A DNA stretch of 64,000 nt from Paragordius varius (taxonomy: Eukaryota; Nematomorpha). The number at the start of each line of letters is the position of its first letter. The first letter of the stretch is position 1. The DNA lies in assembly GCA_964247055.1 (NCBI GenBank), contig OZ176054.1, positions 5,208,001-5,272,000 of the forward strand. Direction: 5' to 3'. The notes beneath the pieces are model-generated. The model searched no databases, was not told the DNA's origin, and saw only the letters and a list, made by a program, of their open reading frames with translations. Both the position numbers and the translations under genes were made by a program. Shown here one piece after another: positions 48,895-61,012 of this stretch.

Positions 48895-49050
48895 TTTCAT
48901 TAAAGGGGAAGGATTTAAGCTTTATCCGGACTAAGGCCTTAACACTCTCCTGTCTTGGGCTGACAGTGATAGAAAAATTGCGTAATTTCGGGGTTTGAAC
49001 TATAGTACGCATTGTAAAAGTCCGGCACCCTACCTACTATATTAAAACTG
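48895..49050 (-). mobile_element. tRNA-derived SINE-like element
   Basis: On the minus strand, TAGTAGGTAGGGTGCCGGACT resembles a tRNA A-box/anticodon-arm region and is followed about 28 nt later by GTTCAAACCCCG, a good B box. A non-tRNA body (GTCAGCCCAAGACAGG...) comes next. The acceptor stem does not pair convincingly, which favours a SINE head over a functional tRNA gene. No second copy was found in the window. Confidence 0.5.
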
Positions 49051-49799
49051 AATATTAATAAAATGTTTTTTTTACAAAAGACATTGACCAGATTTTAAAA
49101 TGGGTGTTAAATTAATAAAAGTGTAATAAGCAGCTAGATCTTGGTTTATGATAACCTCAGCTCAATATATCGTCGCTGTTTTTCAAGAAACAATATAATT
49201 TCAACAACTTCAAAGCCTAAAAATTGATGAAATGCTAAAAAATATTTTTATTCAGATTAGCAATAGCCCACTCAAAAGGATATTTGTATGTTTTCTATCG
49301 TACAAATGTCTCAAACTACTGCAGAAGGAAATCTTTTTAAAAAACCATTTTTAGCGTTTGAGTTTATATGTATGGTTGAATTTATTTCTTAAAATGCCAG
49401 TAAATTTTGAAGTTTTTAACAAGTTTTCAATTGCTTAATTGCAACTATTACCGAAATATAATTTTTGATCATTTTTGATCATTTCTGATTAATAAATGCG
49501 ATTAATTTTTTATAAATTCTATTAAAAATTTAACCAGATACCATAATACTCTTTAATGAAATTATTAATATACAAGTAAGATGTAAAGTTTAAACAAATT
49601 GATTCTAATTACAATCAATTTATTACATAAAATTTTCATTCCAAAATAAATACTTTAACCACTCATCAAAATATGTTTAATAATTTTTGGGATGTTTTGG
49701 CAAGAATCCAGTGCTAAAGCGGAATAATGGTAATTTTAATTTAATATCTTTTTTTAGAATATAATAATATCGATAATGTATTGGATTGAATCATCTTTA

Positions 49800-50410
49800 G
49801 CATAAAATTTGAATCATAAAACATATTAATATGCGGTAAAAGATTTTAATTTTTTTAAAAAAATTATATATTAACTCTATATATAGAGATTACCCAATAT
49901 ATCGCTTTCAAAAAAATTATGCATCATTTAAAAAAAGAATTGTTTGATAATTTGCAGCAAAGCGGACCCTGTGATTAGATTTTTACAAAACATCCAATAT
50001 ATATATATACAATTTTTTCCATACAATTCGATGCAGAAAATATGATCTATCATCTTATATTTTTGATTAAGGGATTTTTTTGCTCGAATATTTGATTATA
50101 TATTTTTTGGTGCCGTTTTGTCTTTTAATACCGGTGCTTTGGGGCATAAAAATGCCCTAAATCAAAAATCTGAGATAATAGATCCTTTTTTTGCATTAAA
50201 TTGTATGGAAAAATTATTTATATTTATTGGATGTTGTGTAAAAATTTTAGACAGCTTCCGCTTTGGTGCAAATTATCGAAAAAGGCTTAAATTGTTTTGA
50301 ATGCGATATATTGGGGAATCTCTATATATAGTGTTAATATATGATTGTTTTCGTAAAAATTAAAATCTTTTACCGCATATTAACAAGTTTTTATGATTCA
50401 AATTTGATGC
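49800..50410. mobile_element. Palindromic foldback element (611 bp)
   Basis: Two ~300-bp arms meet near 50,105. Matching blocks include GCATAAAATTTGAATCATAA with its complement at 50,390-50,410, ATGCGGTAAAAGATTTTAAT, TATATATAGAGAT, GATAATTTGCAGCAAAGCGG and ACATCCAATA. The arms are roughly 80-85% alike by eye, so it is older than the 44-kb element. No credible ORF was found. Confidence 0.65.
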
Positions 50411-50730
50411 CAAAGTGCCATTTTTAGCTAATATTTTATATTTCTGGAACCATGTGAAAAAAATTAAAATCTTTGTTGATAATATTTTGCTTTTTTTAGA
50501 ATTATTCTTATGCTATATTGACACAAATAAACTATAATTGACTTTTTGATTTTGGCTAATAACAAAAGATATTTAAATAACTTTATTCTAGTATTTTTAA
50601 CAGCATATATTATTCAATATTCATTATCCTGAAGCTTTTAGCTATCTAATGAGGTATGATTCATTGGCATTTATTTTTTTCTGCGCACCGTGTAAGAAAC
50701 GAGAGTGCATTATAAAACCAATTTAGTTCA

Positions 50731-52863
50731 TCTATATATTTATAAAAATGGAAAATGCTGGGTTTGTAATCTGTTTCCGGAAAACCGGTAGACACATTCA
50801 AATCCAAATGTCGAAAAAGTATAATCATTAATAAATGCCCCGACAATAGCTTTGCCCTTTTTTTGTAGGCCCCCAGTATTGGCCCACCCCGTGTAAAAAA
50901 CGCTTTTTTGAAAACAGAAGTCCACAAAAATCGTATCTGAGACAATTTTCTGGAAAACGTGTTAACCATTCGACTTCACATTACTTTTTCTTGATTGCAC
51001 CGAACATATTCGACTCGCTTTTTTAATTTAGCCCCACTTTTTACCCTACCACCGTAAAATGCCATTTTTTTCAAAAAATACGTCCACAAAAATAATTTTT
51101 TGAATCTATTTTTCGCCCAAAGTATGAGACCGTTAAAATTCAATGAGGATTCCAGGTATTCCCTGTGAGGCAAAAATGTTAGTCGTGCGTTTTTTTATAT
51201 TAGCTGCTGGGTAAAGAGATACCCGCTATAAACTGCGCCGCCATATTGAAATAGCGTGCCTTTGGGGCTAAATTGCAGAAAGTTTATCAAGCTATATGAG
51301 TTCAATAGCTGCTTAATAACTGCAACAGGGCAAAAATTTAGATGGTGCGGTTTTTAAAAATTAGGTGTTAATTAGGACCTTAATCCCCTGAGCGCCACCA
51401 TAGAATGATTTTTTAGTTTTGAGGCAATTTTTCCAAAAACTAGTGAGATCATATGGCAATCATGATTTCCGGTATTCTCCATAACGCAAAAATTTTAATC
51501 AAGCGCTTTTTTGTATCAGCCTCTGGGTAGGGACCAGCCGCCTAAAACTACAGCACCATATTAAAATTGCGTTGTTTAAGAGTTAATTTTAAGAAAACTT
51601 ATCAGGCCAAATAAGTTTAATAAAGGCCTGAAATATTACCCGTGACAAGGCAAAAGGTTAAGTAGAGCGGTTTAATTAAATTATCCCTTAATTAGGCCCT
51701 TGCTCTTAAAAATGCGCCACCATAGAATGACTTTTTGGTTTTAAGGCAATTTTTGGAAAATCCCATGAGAGCAAATGCAATCAATCATAATTCCAGGTAT
51801 TACCCGAATAAAGCAAAAATTTTAATCGAGCATTTTTTGTATCTGGTTAGGAGGCTATCCGCGTAAAACTGCGTCCCCATATCGATACAGCATGCCTTTG
51901 GAGCCAAATTTCAGAAAACATATGAGACTATGTGAGTTCGATTAGGGCCTAAAATATTTATTACCCCTTAAAAAACAAATATTTTAATATAGTTTATTTC
52001 AATGAGTCGCTAAGTAAACTTCGCCCTAAAAAATGCGCCGCCATAGAACATTTTTTTAATTTTGAAGTATTTCCAAAAACTTATAGAAACATATGAAATC
52101 CATGATAATTCCAGATATTCCCTATATGAAGGCAAAAAATTTTCCCAACGCTTTCTTTATACCTGCCCCTGCACAAGAAGCTACCCGCCAAAGCTGCGCC
52201 ACTATATAGAAATTGCGTTGTTTTGGAGCTCATTTACAGAATATTTATGAAGCCATATATGCTCATCAAAAGCTTGAAATATTACCCGGAAGGTAAAATT
52301 AAGGTCAGGCGTTTTTATATTAGCCGTTAATTTGGGCCTTTATGCCCTAAAAATACGCTATTATATAACGATTATTTAGTGTTGAGGTATTTTTCGAATA
52401 ACCCATGAGGCGATGGTATCAAGTTGCCCTATAAATGCAAAGAATTTAATTCAGCGCTTTTTCTATATAGGCTATGGGTAGGGGTTTACCGGTTTAAAAC
52501 TGGGACGCCATAAAAAATGACATGGCTTTGAAGCTAATTTTTAAATACTTTAGAAGACACACGAGCTCAATAAAGGCTTTAAATATTTACCATAAAAAGG
52601 TAAAAATTATGGTATAGCGGTTTTTTCCATTAGCCGTCAATTTGGGGCCTTCACAGCAGTAAACAATATATTAGTATGAATGCACAGTTTTGAAAACTCT
52701 ATGAAGTACCGTTTTGGAAATCCTATGAGATCATAACTATTGAATAATGTTTCGAAATAATCCACATATATGGATCACATATGTTGATCCTTTTTTCAAA
52801 TAGCACCCCCCCCCCCCCCTCACAGAACGAAAGACTTCCTCGGCGGCACGATATTTACGCTAG
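50731..52863 (+). mobile_element. Non-autonomous Helitron with internal satellite array (2,133 bp)
   Basis: Begins A|TCTATATATTTATAAAAA and ends TTTACGCTAG|T. Its 5' 400 bp match the copies at 15,623 and 25,855; its 3' 200 bp (CAGTAAACAATATATTAGTA onward) match only the 15,623 copy. A C-run of about 14 lies near 52,806. Between 51,130 and 52,650 are about nine ~160-bp tandem units. No Rep/helicase coding is present. Confidence 0.75.
51130..52650 (+). repeat. Satellite-like array in Helitron (about nine ~160-bp units)
   Basis: GCGCCRCCATA-type landmarks recur near 51,236, 51,391, 51,562, 51,716, 51,878, 52,034, 52,196, 52,366 and 52,509, spaced 143-171 bp. Two unit types alternate: one with GCCGCCATATTGAAATAGCG and one with GCCACCATAGAATGATTTTT, so the higher-order period is about 320 bp. 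Confidence 0.7.
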
Positions 52864-53141
52864 TAATTAAATAAAGATAGAAAAAAATTTAAATTTAACA
52901 TTTTATTGTTTTTTTCATACACTACTGTGTTACCAATCAAGCAAATATTATGTGAATAGGCCAGCATAAATGTGCATACTGTATATTAGCAAATACTTTC
53001 GTTATAATAGTTAGCTACTTCATTTATTATAATGATATACGCATGATATATATTTGATTTTGACTTTAATGGTAATATTGTCATTTTTTGAACTCGAAAA
53101 CCCCGTTAACAAATATCAATCAGATTTTTAATATTTTAGTT

Positions 53142-53317
53142 CAGGTGTGTCTAGCACAAAATTTTCGCGGCTGCTTTGATAATTTTTGGTTTTATTATTT
53201 ATTTTGAGTCGAATTTTAGATCTTATATCCTAAAATAATCATAGGTAATTCCATTTTTTTTATTTTTAATATTTTTTAAACTTTTGCGTACAGAAAAAAA
53301 CATGTTGGACATCCCTG
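53142..53317. mobile_element. hAT-type MITE (176 bp) with 8-bp duplication
   Basis: Ends CAGGTGTGTCTAGCAC and the reverse complement of CAGGGATGTCCAACATG. Flanks TTTTAGTT and CTTTAGTT match at 7 of 8 positions, the target-site length of hAT elements. Belongs with the copies at 18.3 and 57.6 kb. Confidence 0.7.
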
Positions 53318-55871
53318 CTTTAGTTAATTAATAGTTAGTAATCTGATTTAATGGTATCAAATAATTAATGGGGTAGATTGGAATTTGACACACCTTAATC
53401 AAAATTTTACAATTTTTTCTACCATATTAGAGTAGTATGTATTTATGAGAAAAAATAATCGTTTTATAAGGTCTAATAAAATATAATATATTTTAAAATA
53501 AAAAGTGATATAATATATGTCAATCCTAATTTGAGTCTAAGTAATGTAGCCGTATGTAAAACCTCTTTTAATACAAAAAACCAGATATATAAACTCAGTG
53601 TGATTTCAAAATTTTTATACCACAAAATAGAATCCAAATATTTTAGATTATATTTAAGTCTCTGGAATCTAAAGTGGAACAAATCACAATTTTTAACGTG
53701 CGAATTTCGGCAAAAATTTTCATTTCCGATATTTGTCTAATATTTTTTTGTTTTTTGATTCAATATATGATGAATAGATGAATCATATATAACTTTCTAT
53801 AGTTAAAACAATTGTGAAGCGTCCATTTGCGGAGAAAGTCGCTAAAATTAATTAACAACCTCCTTTTTACAACAAATCCTCTCCAATAATAAAACTAATT
53901 TTGCATATGAATAAAACCACGCAATTTGAATATAAAATAATATTAATTTACCTTAATTACCTTGATTACATTAATAAAAAATCACTTTTTTGGAGGAGGA
54001 AACATAGAGAGGAGAATAATATTTTCTTATTCCCAGTTGATTAAAAAATCACAGATAAGTGTTATTTCATTTCAGCCTACTACATCATAAAATCAAATAT
54101 GAACTATATAAGTAATTGTATATATTATGTATACGAAAAAAATAAGATTTTAATTACATCTAACATAATAAGATGAGATATTACAAATCGAATTTATATA
54201 TAAAAATATTCATAAATTTGCAATAGTATATAAATTAATTCCGGAAACTTTATATTTTTATAAACCTATATGTAATAATTTCAGAAACGGCAACTTATTA
54301 CCCTTTCAAAGTCAATTATGTAATAATTGTCTTATAAAATAAAAAAAATATTTAGGATTGTGTCAGTAACATAGGGAGGGGGAGACGAAAGAGACACTTT
54401 TTGATTAGTTTAGGAAATACATTACAATATGATATTAATTGTGAATTTCCGATAAATTGTAATGCTGTACCAAACTAGTAAAAAAACTTGAAAGTTATTA
54501 ACCAAAAACAAACTTAAATAAAAAAAATTGTAAAATCCCTAAAATTTATGGACTTAGTTTTAACACCATAGCGTGAATCGTTTTTTTATGCCTAAACCAA
54601 TATACTTTTGTCGCACAAATTATGTGCTGTTTCTTTTTATAACCGAAAACGACAATGAACTTTGTCAAATTTTATGGAATGAAGAATATAGTAAATATTT
54701 ATAAATCAAATAAAAACGGTTCTTTTATTCTCTAAAACATCAAAAGTTTAAGTTTGACAAAAAGGGAAATGTAATGTCCTGTGACCGAATATAGTACGGG
54801 AGAGGATACATAACCTAAATTGAGATTTTATAAACCACCAAGGTGTGTAAAATAGCACATAGCTATCAAATTTTCCGCATGAAAAACATGGTAAAATTTA
54901 AAAAAAAATATTAAAAAATTAATCTTCATTGAGGATTCTATGCATAAACACAAAATTTATATATTTAATTAAATTCTCCATGTTACTTAATTCATAAATA
55001 ATTTATAACGGGAAGAAAAAATGACCAGGCCCATATTCTCCTTTTTTAACAAGCAAACGATATATAAAAGAAGCACTATAAATGCTCGGACCCAAAAATT
55101 AATTTGGCCTCTTTTGCCGATAATTGGAATTTATTTTGATTTCATTATTATAGTACTTTCATACAATATCAATAATATAATTAATGAAAAAAATAATGAT
55201 TTCACTAAACAGTTTAATTCCATTTTCAATTTTTTTTACTATTAAGTTTAATGTTTTAAACACTACATAATTGATTAAAATTTAATTTAAAATGTAAAAA
55301 AATTAACTCTAAAATTTTTAACGTGGGTTATTATAAATACATGTCACTCAAAAATATTTGACATGTCATATACAGGTAGTAACAACAATGTTTCATATAA
55401 GTATACATATATTTATATACTAATTTGTCTCTTTGTTTTTATACTCTGGTAGATGAAAATGAATATATCGGCAAATATACGTCAGTCAAGAAAAAATAAT
55501 CAAAATATTAAAACAAATATATCTAGATAATTAATTAACTTATTTTTCTAGATACTTGCTAGTTTTTTTATAAAAAAATACGGTAAAGTTCATTTTTCAA
55601 ATTCCAAAAGATCCATATCGGTTAACCATTTTTATTACTATTACTAATATAAACTGGATATTTTACCCATTCGAAACAGTTGACCAAAAGATTTCTTCTC
55701 GCTATATAATTCGGTCGCTATATATATATACTAATAAAAACAATACAAAATTTTCATATATAGTTGTGAAGAGACTCCATTTTTGGCATACGAGCAAGCT
55801 AAGCTAAACTAAGCTTCCCAACTATTTCTCGTATATAATTGAGTTTTCAACAGCTCTTCTCTAAAAGTAGC

Positions 55872-58800
55872 ATGGAGTTAGTGAACTTCACACCATCTTA
55901 CAATAATAACATACAAACTACCAATAATAATAATAATAATATTATTATTGAAAATATTTATACCGAAAAAAATTCGAATAGCGATACTACTCAAAATCTT
56001 ACATGCCATCTCCCAGATAATAATGACTCATCGTTATTGTGTAAAAGTATTGGCGTATATTCCACCCAAAGTTTAAATCCAAAGCTGTCAGCTGATGAAA
56101 ATGATCACAGAATTGATAACATAATATCGGCAAATTGTAACTCCGATCCCAACTACCTTCCTCAAGAGCATAAATGGGCTCAAAACGAAATCAATTTTTA
56201 CACATCAGCCACCCATGCTCACATTCATAACAGGGATGAAATCTTAAATGATAATAGTACGATTACGTATTTCCCTGACATAAATAACCCTCCCTGTCCA
56301 ACAATCAGAAATCTATCTGAAAATCGCAATGTAAATAATTCATCATCATTAATATATGAAGGAAATGAGTATGAGGAAGGGAGAAAACATCGGTTTAATA
56401 TACATAATCTTATGGTGGATGTTTCTTCCCCAACAAATGTTATAAACACTGAGTATAGTGTCGAACAAACCCCTGCACCGCAACAAAGTTATTTGCCCAA
56501 AAACTGTACCTTTGATTACAATCAGTATATCCATCGAATAAATAACCCGCTAAATTATTACAATAGCATTGATGTGCAACATCATCAACCGCTAAGCAAT
56601 GGAGAAAACGTGTCACCAGTATTTCATCCGGAGGAAAATATAAATTTTAATGAGACGCCACAAAATTTAAGGCATAATTCACCAATCGAACCTCCTGTAT
56701 CCACTGAAGTCATAACGGATTGGTCTGAATCGAAAGACATAAAAATAGAATTGTTGGAAGATAATTTATGGACTAAATTTCACAGCTTAATCAACGAAAT
56801 GATTGTTACAAAAAACGGAAGGTAAACTATAGTAATTATAATAATTTTATATTTGTACATTACCCACCCCAAAAATGTCTTATTAAGTCTATATATATTA
56901 TATAATTTTAGGAGAATGTTTCCAATCCTTAAAGTAAGGGTCAAAGGCTTAGAACCAGAGTCTATGTATTCCATTCTGTTAGATTTTGTGCAATTAGATG
57001 AACATCGTTGGAAGTATATAAGGGGTGAATGGATACCAGGGGGTAAACCTGAGCCCTTAATTCCATCTATATATCTGCATCCAGATTCACCCAATTTCGG
57101 TTCTCATTGGGTTAAAGAACCTTTTACATTCAGTAAGGTCAAACTCACCAATAAATCAAACGGCGGTGGTCAGGTATCAACAAGATTAATTTTTTATAAC
57201 ATCATCGTACTTATACTTACTGCACTTATCATTTTTTATAAAAGTGTTTACCGTTTTTAGAGTTTCTTCCTTATGATTGTAATGCTGTAATTTTTTTAAG
57301 TTTGTAGAGACGATTAGAAGATATAGAATGAAAATAATGATATTATAAATCAATAAATTTTAGCGTTCAGTATCTCTTGTCTTTACTAATGCGCACCTTT
57401 TTTAACTAATAAAGAAGCTTTAATGGCATAATTCCCCATAGACTTTTGTTGTATTAAAGATTTTAGCTTACCGGCACGATTTACAAATTATAAATTAGCA
57501 TTTAAATTCTAATTAAAATATTGCATTTTAGAAGTGATTGCAAAGTCTCTTAGCAGTAAAATGTTGTAATTAGATAGGGATAGATTGTATCAATATTACT
57601 TAATATGGGACACAATATTGTATGTTTATTCAAAAATATAATTTACAGTGTTCAACACGTAACCCTTCAAAATATTTTTGCGGCCCATGATAAAATTTAA
57701 TTACAAAATTTTACGAAACCTAAGTAAAATTGAATTTGTTAAACAAACTTTCTGAATTAATCCATCCAAATTTTGGCAATGAGAACTAGCATAAAATGTT
57801 AAATAAAGTTTTTACAGTCTTAAATGTGATAAAATACTTGCTAATGCCCATGTATTTTATGAATATGGCCGTGTTAAACACCTCTGATTTAAACTATTAA
57901 ATCATGTACAATTTCTTTCAATCCTTATAACATGATGCTTATTGAAACACCCATTAATAACTACATATATTTTAACGCTTATTTAGATAATCTTAAATTC
58001 TTTGCACAAGTATGAACCCAGGATTCATGTTGTAAAATTTGGAAATAAAAATGAAAAAACTACGGTAGCTGTAAAAACCTTTCCAACCGCAGCTTTCATA
58101 GCAGTTACCGCCTATCAGAATGAAGAGGTCTCTTTATATTTTTAACTCGGCTTTTATAAGTATATTAGATATTTTATATTCAAAAAATGCCGAAAGTATT
58201 GCATTTTAATAAATTAATGACAAATTATTTATTATTAATGTTTAGGTGAATCATTTTTAATGGGCATAAAAATACTATTATCCTCCACAAATTTTAAGGT
58301 CGTAAAAAGACATCATGTGAATGATGACATAATTCGAATTATGCATAAAATAAAGACTAGACACTAACTATTAATAATAATTTATTAAGAAATTAAGTTC
58401 CTTATTGACTCATTCTTACAAAACAAGCTAAGTTTTAACATGTATCCTACGTAAATTAACAGCTAAATTTTTTAATTTTATGAGTATTTGAGTAATATCT
58501 TAACAAGGCCAAAAAAAGTTAAAGCTATAACTGTAATTCGGCAATTTTTACCTTTATGTTTGTTTTTACCTTAATAAAAAAAGATAAGCTTCTAAAATTA
58601 TTTTATGGCATTTAATTTTAATTTCACTTCTTTAATTGTAATGATTTCAATTAATGTCAATATATGTTTTGATGTGTGCGTTTGTATGTTTATGTTTAAA
58701 AATTCAAATTTTAGCTATTAAATTATTATTATTATAATCTACATTTATGATTTTTACAATCATTATTTTTATTATTGAATTTAGCAATGCTAACGAAACC

Positions 58801-61012
58801 AAAAACACTTTGAACTTTTTAAAGATCCGTATTAATTTTATTATTTTACATTTATTTTGTTTGAATGTTACAAGCGGCAACCACCGACTTAAAATATTAT
58901 ATGGTTGTAGATATTTAAATAATTTTATTAGTTTTTTTGGAAAAAATATATATGGGATATTTTAAATGCATATTAACATTTAAAAATTAATTAAATTACT
59001 TGCAGATAACTTCTTTGAAAATTAAGTTCAACCCATTTGCCAAAGCTTTTTTGGACAACAAAGAAAAGGTGTACCATTCAAGCGGCGATGAGAATGATAT
59101 GGGAGCTATTGGTACGCATATATGATTTATAACGATTATCAAAACTAATGGATTTATTAGCCTACAGTTTATTATAGTTTTCCAATCTAGATTTTTAATT
59201 AATAAAGAGAACAATATTTTTCACCTATTAATAGAAAACGCATGGATGTACGAAATGAAAAACAATAATTATTGTAAAACTACAAAAAATGATTCAGGTA
59301 ACAACATTAGCAGTTCATCATCGGGTTCGGTAGAAGGATCACCCAATAACAACAACAATATGCAGGAAAAGAAATGCCGTAAAAGATTGTATGAAGAAAC
59401 ATTTTCTGGTGCAGATGATACCACCAACACGTATCGCCACAACACTAGTATCTTAAAAAGACGTTTGAACGAACATATAGGTTAGTTAACATTTAGTGTG
59501 TGTCAAACTAGGTATTTTAACACAATTTATAATAAAGAGGGTAAATTAACCAGAAGGCTTATATAGATATAAATAATTTGCAAGGGAATAGGACAAAAAT
59601 ACCATTTTCCAATTGGTCTACATACAATGGAAATCGTACTTCCACTGTTAATTTTTAAATAATAACATTAAGTGGGAATATGCATTTTATTATAATTTTA
59701 TCCTGGGTTAATTAGAAAAAAATATAAATTAGGTAAGAGATATAATTCCCTTTAACATAAAAGTAATTCAATGTTTCTATAAAACTATAGTATGTGCCCC
59801 GCTCTGTGCAATTTACCCAAAAAAAATTTCTTTATATATGTATATATATATATATATATATATGATACCACATAATTGTATTTCATGATCCAAATTTAAA
59901 GATAAGCGGGTTTTCGATCCAAATCATTGCTAGTTTTTTAAATTTTTCTATATAAAATATAAGGCCTTAATTAACTGTAATTTGCGGTTGATAATTTTAT
60001 ATGGGAGAAAGTGAAAATAAAAATGACTAACGTGGTTTACCAAATTATATATATTATTAGTTCGAAATGTCGAAAAATAATGCAATATTTGATTCGGATA
60101 AATAGCAGAAAAATGATTTTTTCGAATAAATTAACCGTATTTATCTCTCTAATATTTGTTTTATAAAGGTATCAACTATCGGTGTTGAACAAACTAACAT
60201 TTATTTTAACATATTACTTAAAATTATTTCTTAACCAAATTCAAATTTTAAGTTTTCATTTTTTGTTACTATATATCAAATTGGTATTTTGTTTTCTAGA
60301 CTATTCGAAAATGAATACAAATACTAATGCATTGATACACAACAATATGTATAATCTTGAAATGGATAATCAGGATCATCATTTGAACAAAGCATCCCCT
60401 ATTTATTCGGAAAATGATATCAAAAATTATTACAAAATAAACGACACGTTGGGGACTGATTTAGCAACTAGCAAAAGCAGCGAACCCCTCTTCATATCCA
60501 AAGGATATTATGATCCATTCTTTGAAAGTATCAAACAAAATCAAATATTCTCAAATCTTATGGAAAATAACTGGGCGGAAAAAAGTCATCACGGTTGTTA
60601 TTCGTTTCCTTTAAGAAGTCAATTTTTGGTGCAGGATTCAACCCCGCTATCCTCCTTATTTCCACCCACATACAATTGGACTAACCCCCAAGTTATTTCA
60701 AATGATAAAACTCATTATGCACACGATCCTAGTTTATCATTTTGGATGCCAGCAAATTTGGACATTAAACAACAGCAACAGGCGGCCTATTATCCTGTCG
60801 TCAATTCTAGCATTGATTCTATATCACAGGCTGAACAGACGACACCTCATCAGTTACTTCAACATCCATATTACATAAATTATGATCCTTGGTGTGGTCC
60901 TTCTTTGGAGGATAGGAATAGCGGTCCACGTGTAATGGGAGAAAGTGGCCAAAATTTAATTTTATCGAATCCGTCGTCTGGAAACAAGACCAATGGTGAG
61001 GACAAAAATTAA
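55872..61012 (+). CDS. TBXT: Brachyury (T) T-box transcription factor
   Basis: A DNA-binding regulator of posterior/gut and mesoderm development. Six phase-consistent exons: 55872-56821, 56912-57173, 57987-58127, 59006-59111, 59235-59480 and 60300-61012, giving 805 aa, nearly double the usual ~430. The T-box spans about residues 294-472: [117 protein letters not shown]. Several of these, notably the LDF...HRWKY and FAKAFLD blocks, identify Brachyury rather than Tbx2/6/20. The long N-terminus is Asn-rich and low-complexity, as is the C-terminus. The ATG is the first in frame after the open upstream stretch. A hAT MITE lies in the intron 57,174-57,986. Confidence 0.96.
57646..57886. mobile_element. 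hAT-type MITE (241 bp) in Brachyury intron 2
   Basis: Starts CAGTGTTCAACACGTAACCC and ends with the complement of CAGAGGTGTTTAACACGGCC. Internal GCGGCCCATG matches the family. Flanks share only ATTTA, so no clean duplication remains. Confidence 0.6.

Larger units (their letters stand above)
46896..55871. other. Gene-free intergenic region upstream of Brachyury
   Basis: No coding region is supported between the SIF stop and the Brachyury start. Recognised contents are a tRNA-like SINE (48.9 kb), a palindrome (49.8-50.4 kb), a Helitron with internal array (50.7-52.9 kb) and a hAT MITE (53.1 kb). 53.4-55.8 kb is AT-rich and may hold Brachyury regulatory DNA, but no site can be named. Confidence 0.55.

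Noticed and set aside
48895-49050. Functional tRNA gene
   Set aside because: A and B boxes are tRNA-like but the acceptor and D-arm pairings do not form, so a SINE head is more likely.
55021-55245. 74-codon ORF upstream of Brachyury
   Set aside because: Begins with ATG but shows no recognisable domain and cannot be joined in a supported way to the Brachyury exons.
59838-59863. TA-dinucleotide tracts (also near 1,549, 4,895, 19,461, 32,089 and 33,551) as regulatory sites
   Set aside because: Simple microsatellites expected at this base composition; no evidence of function.
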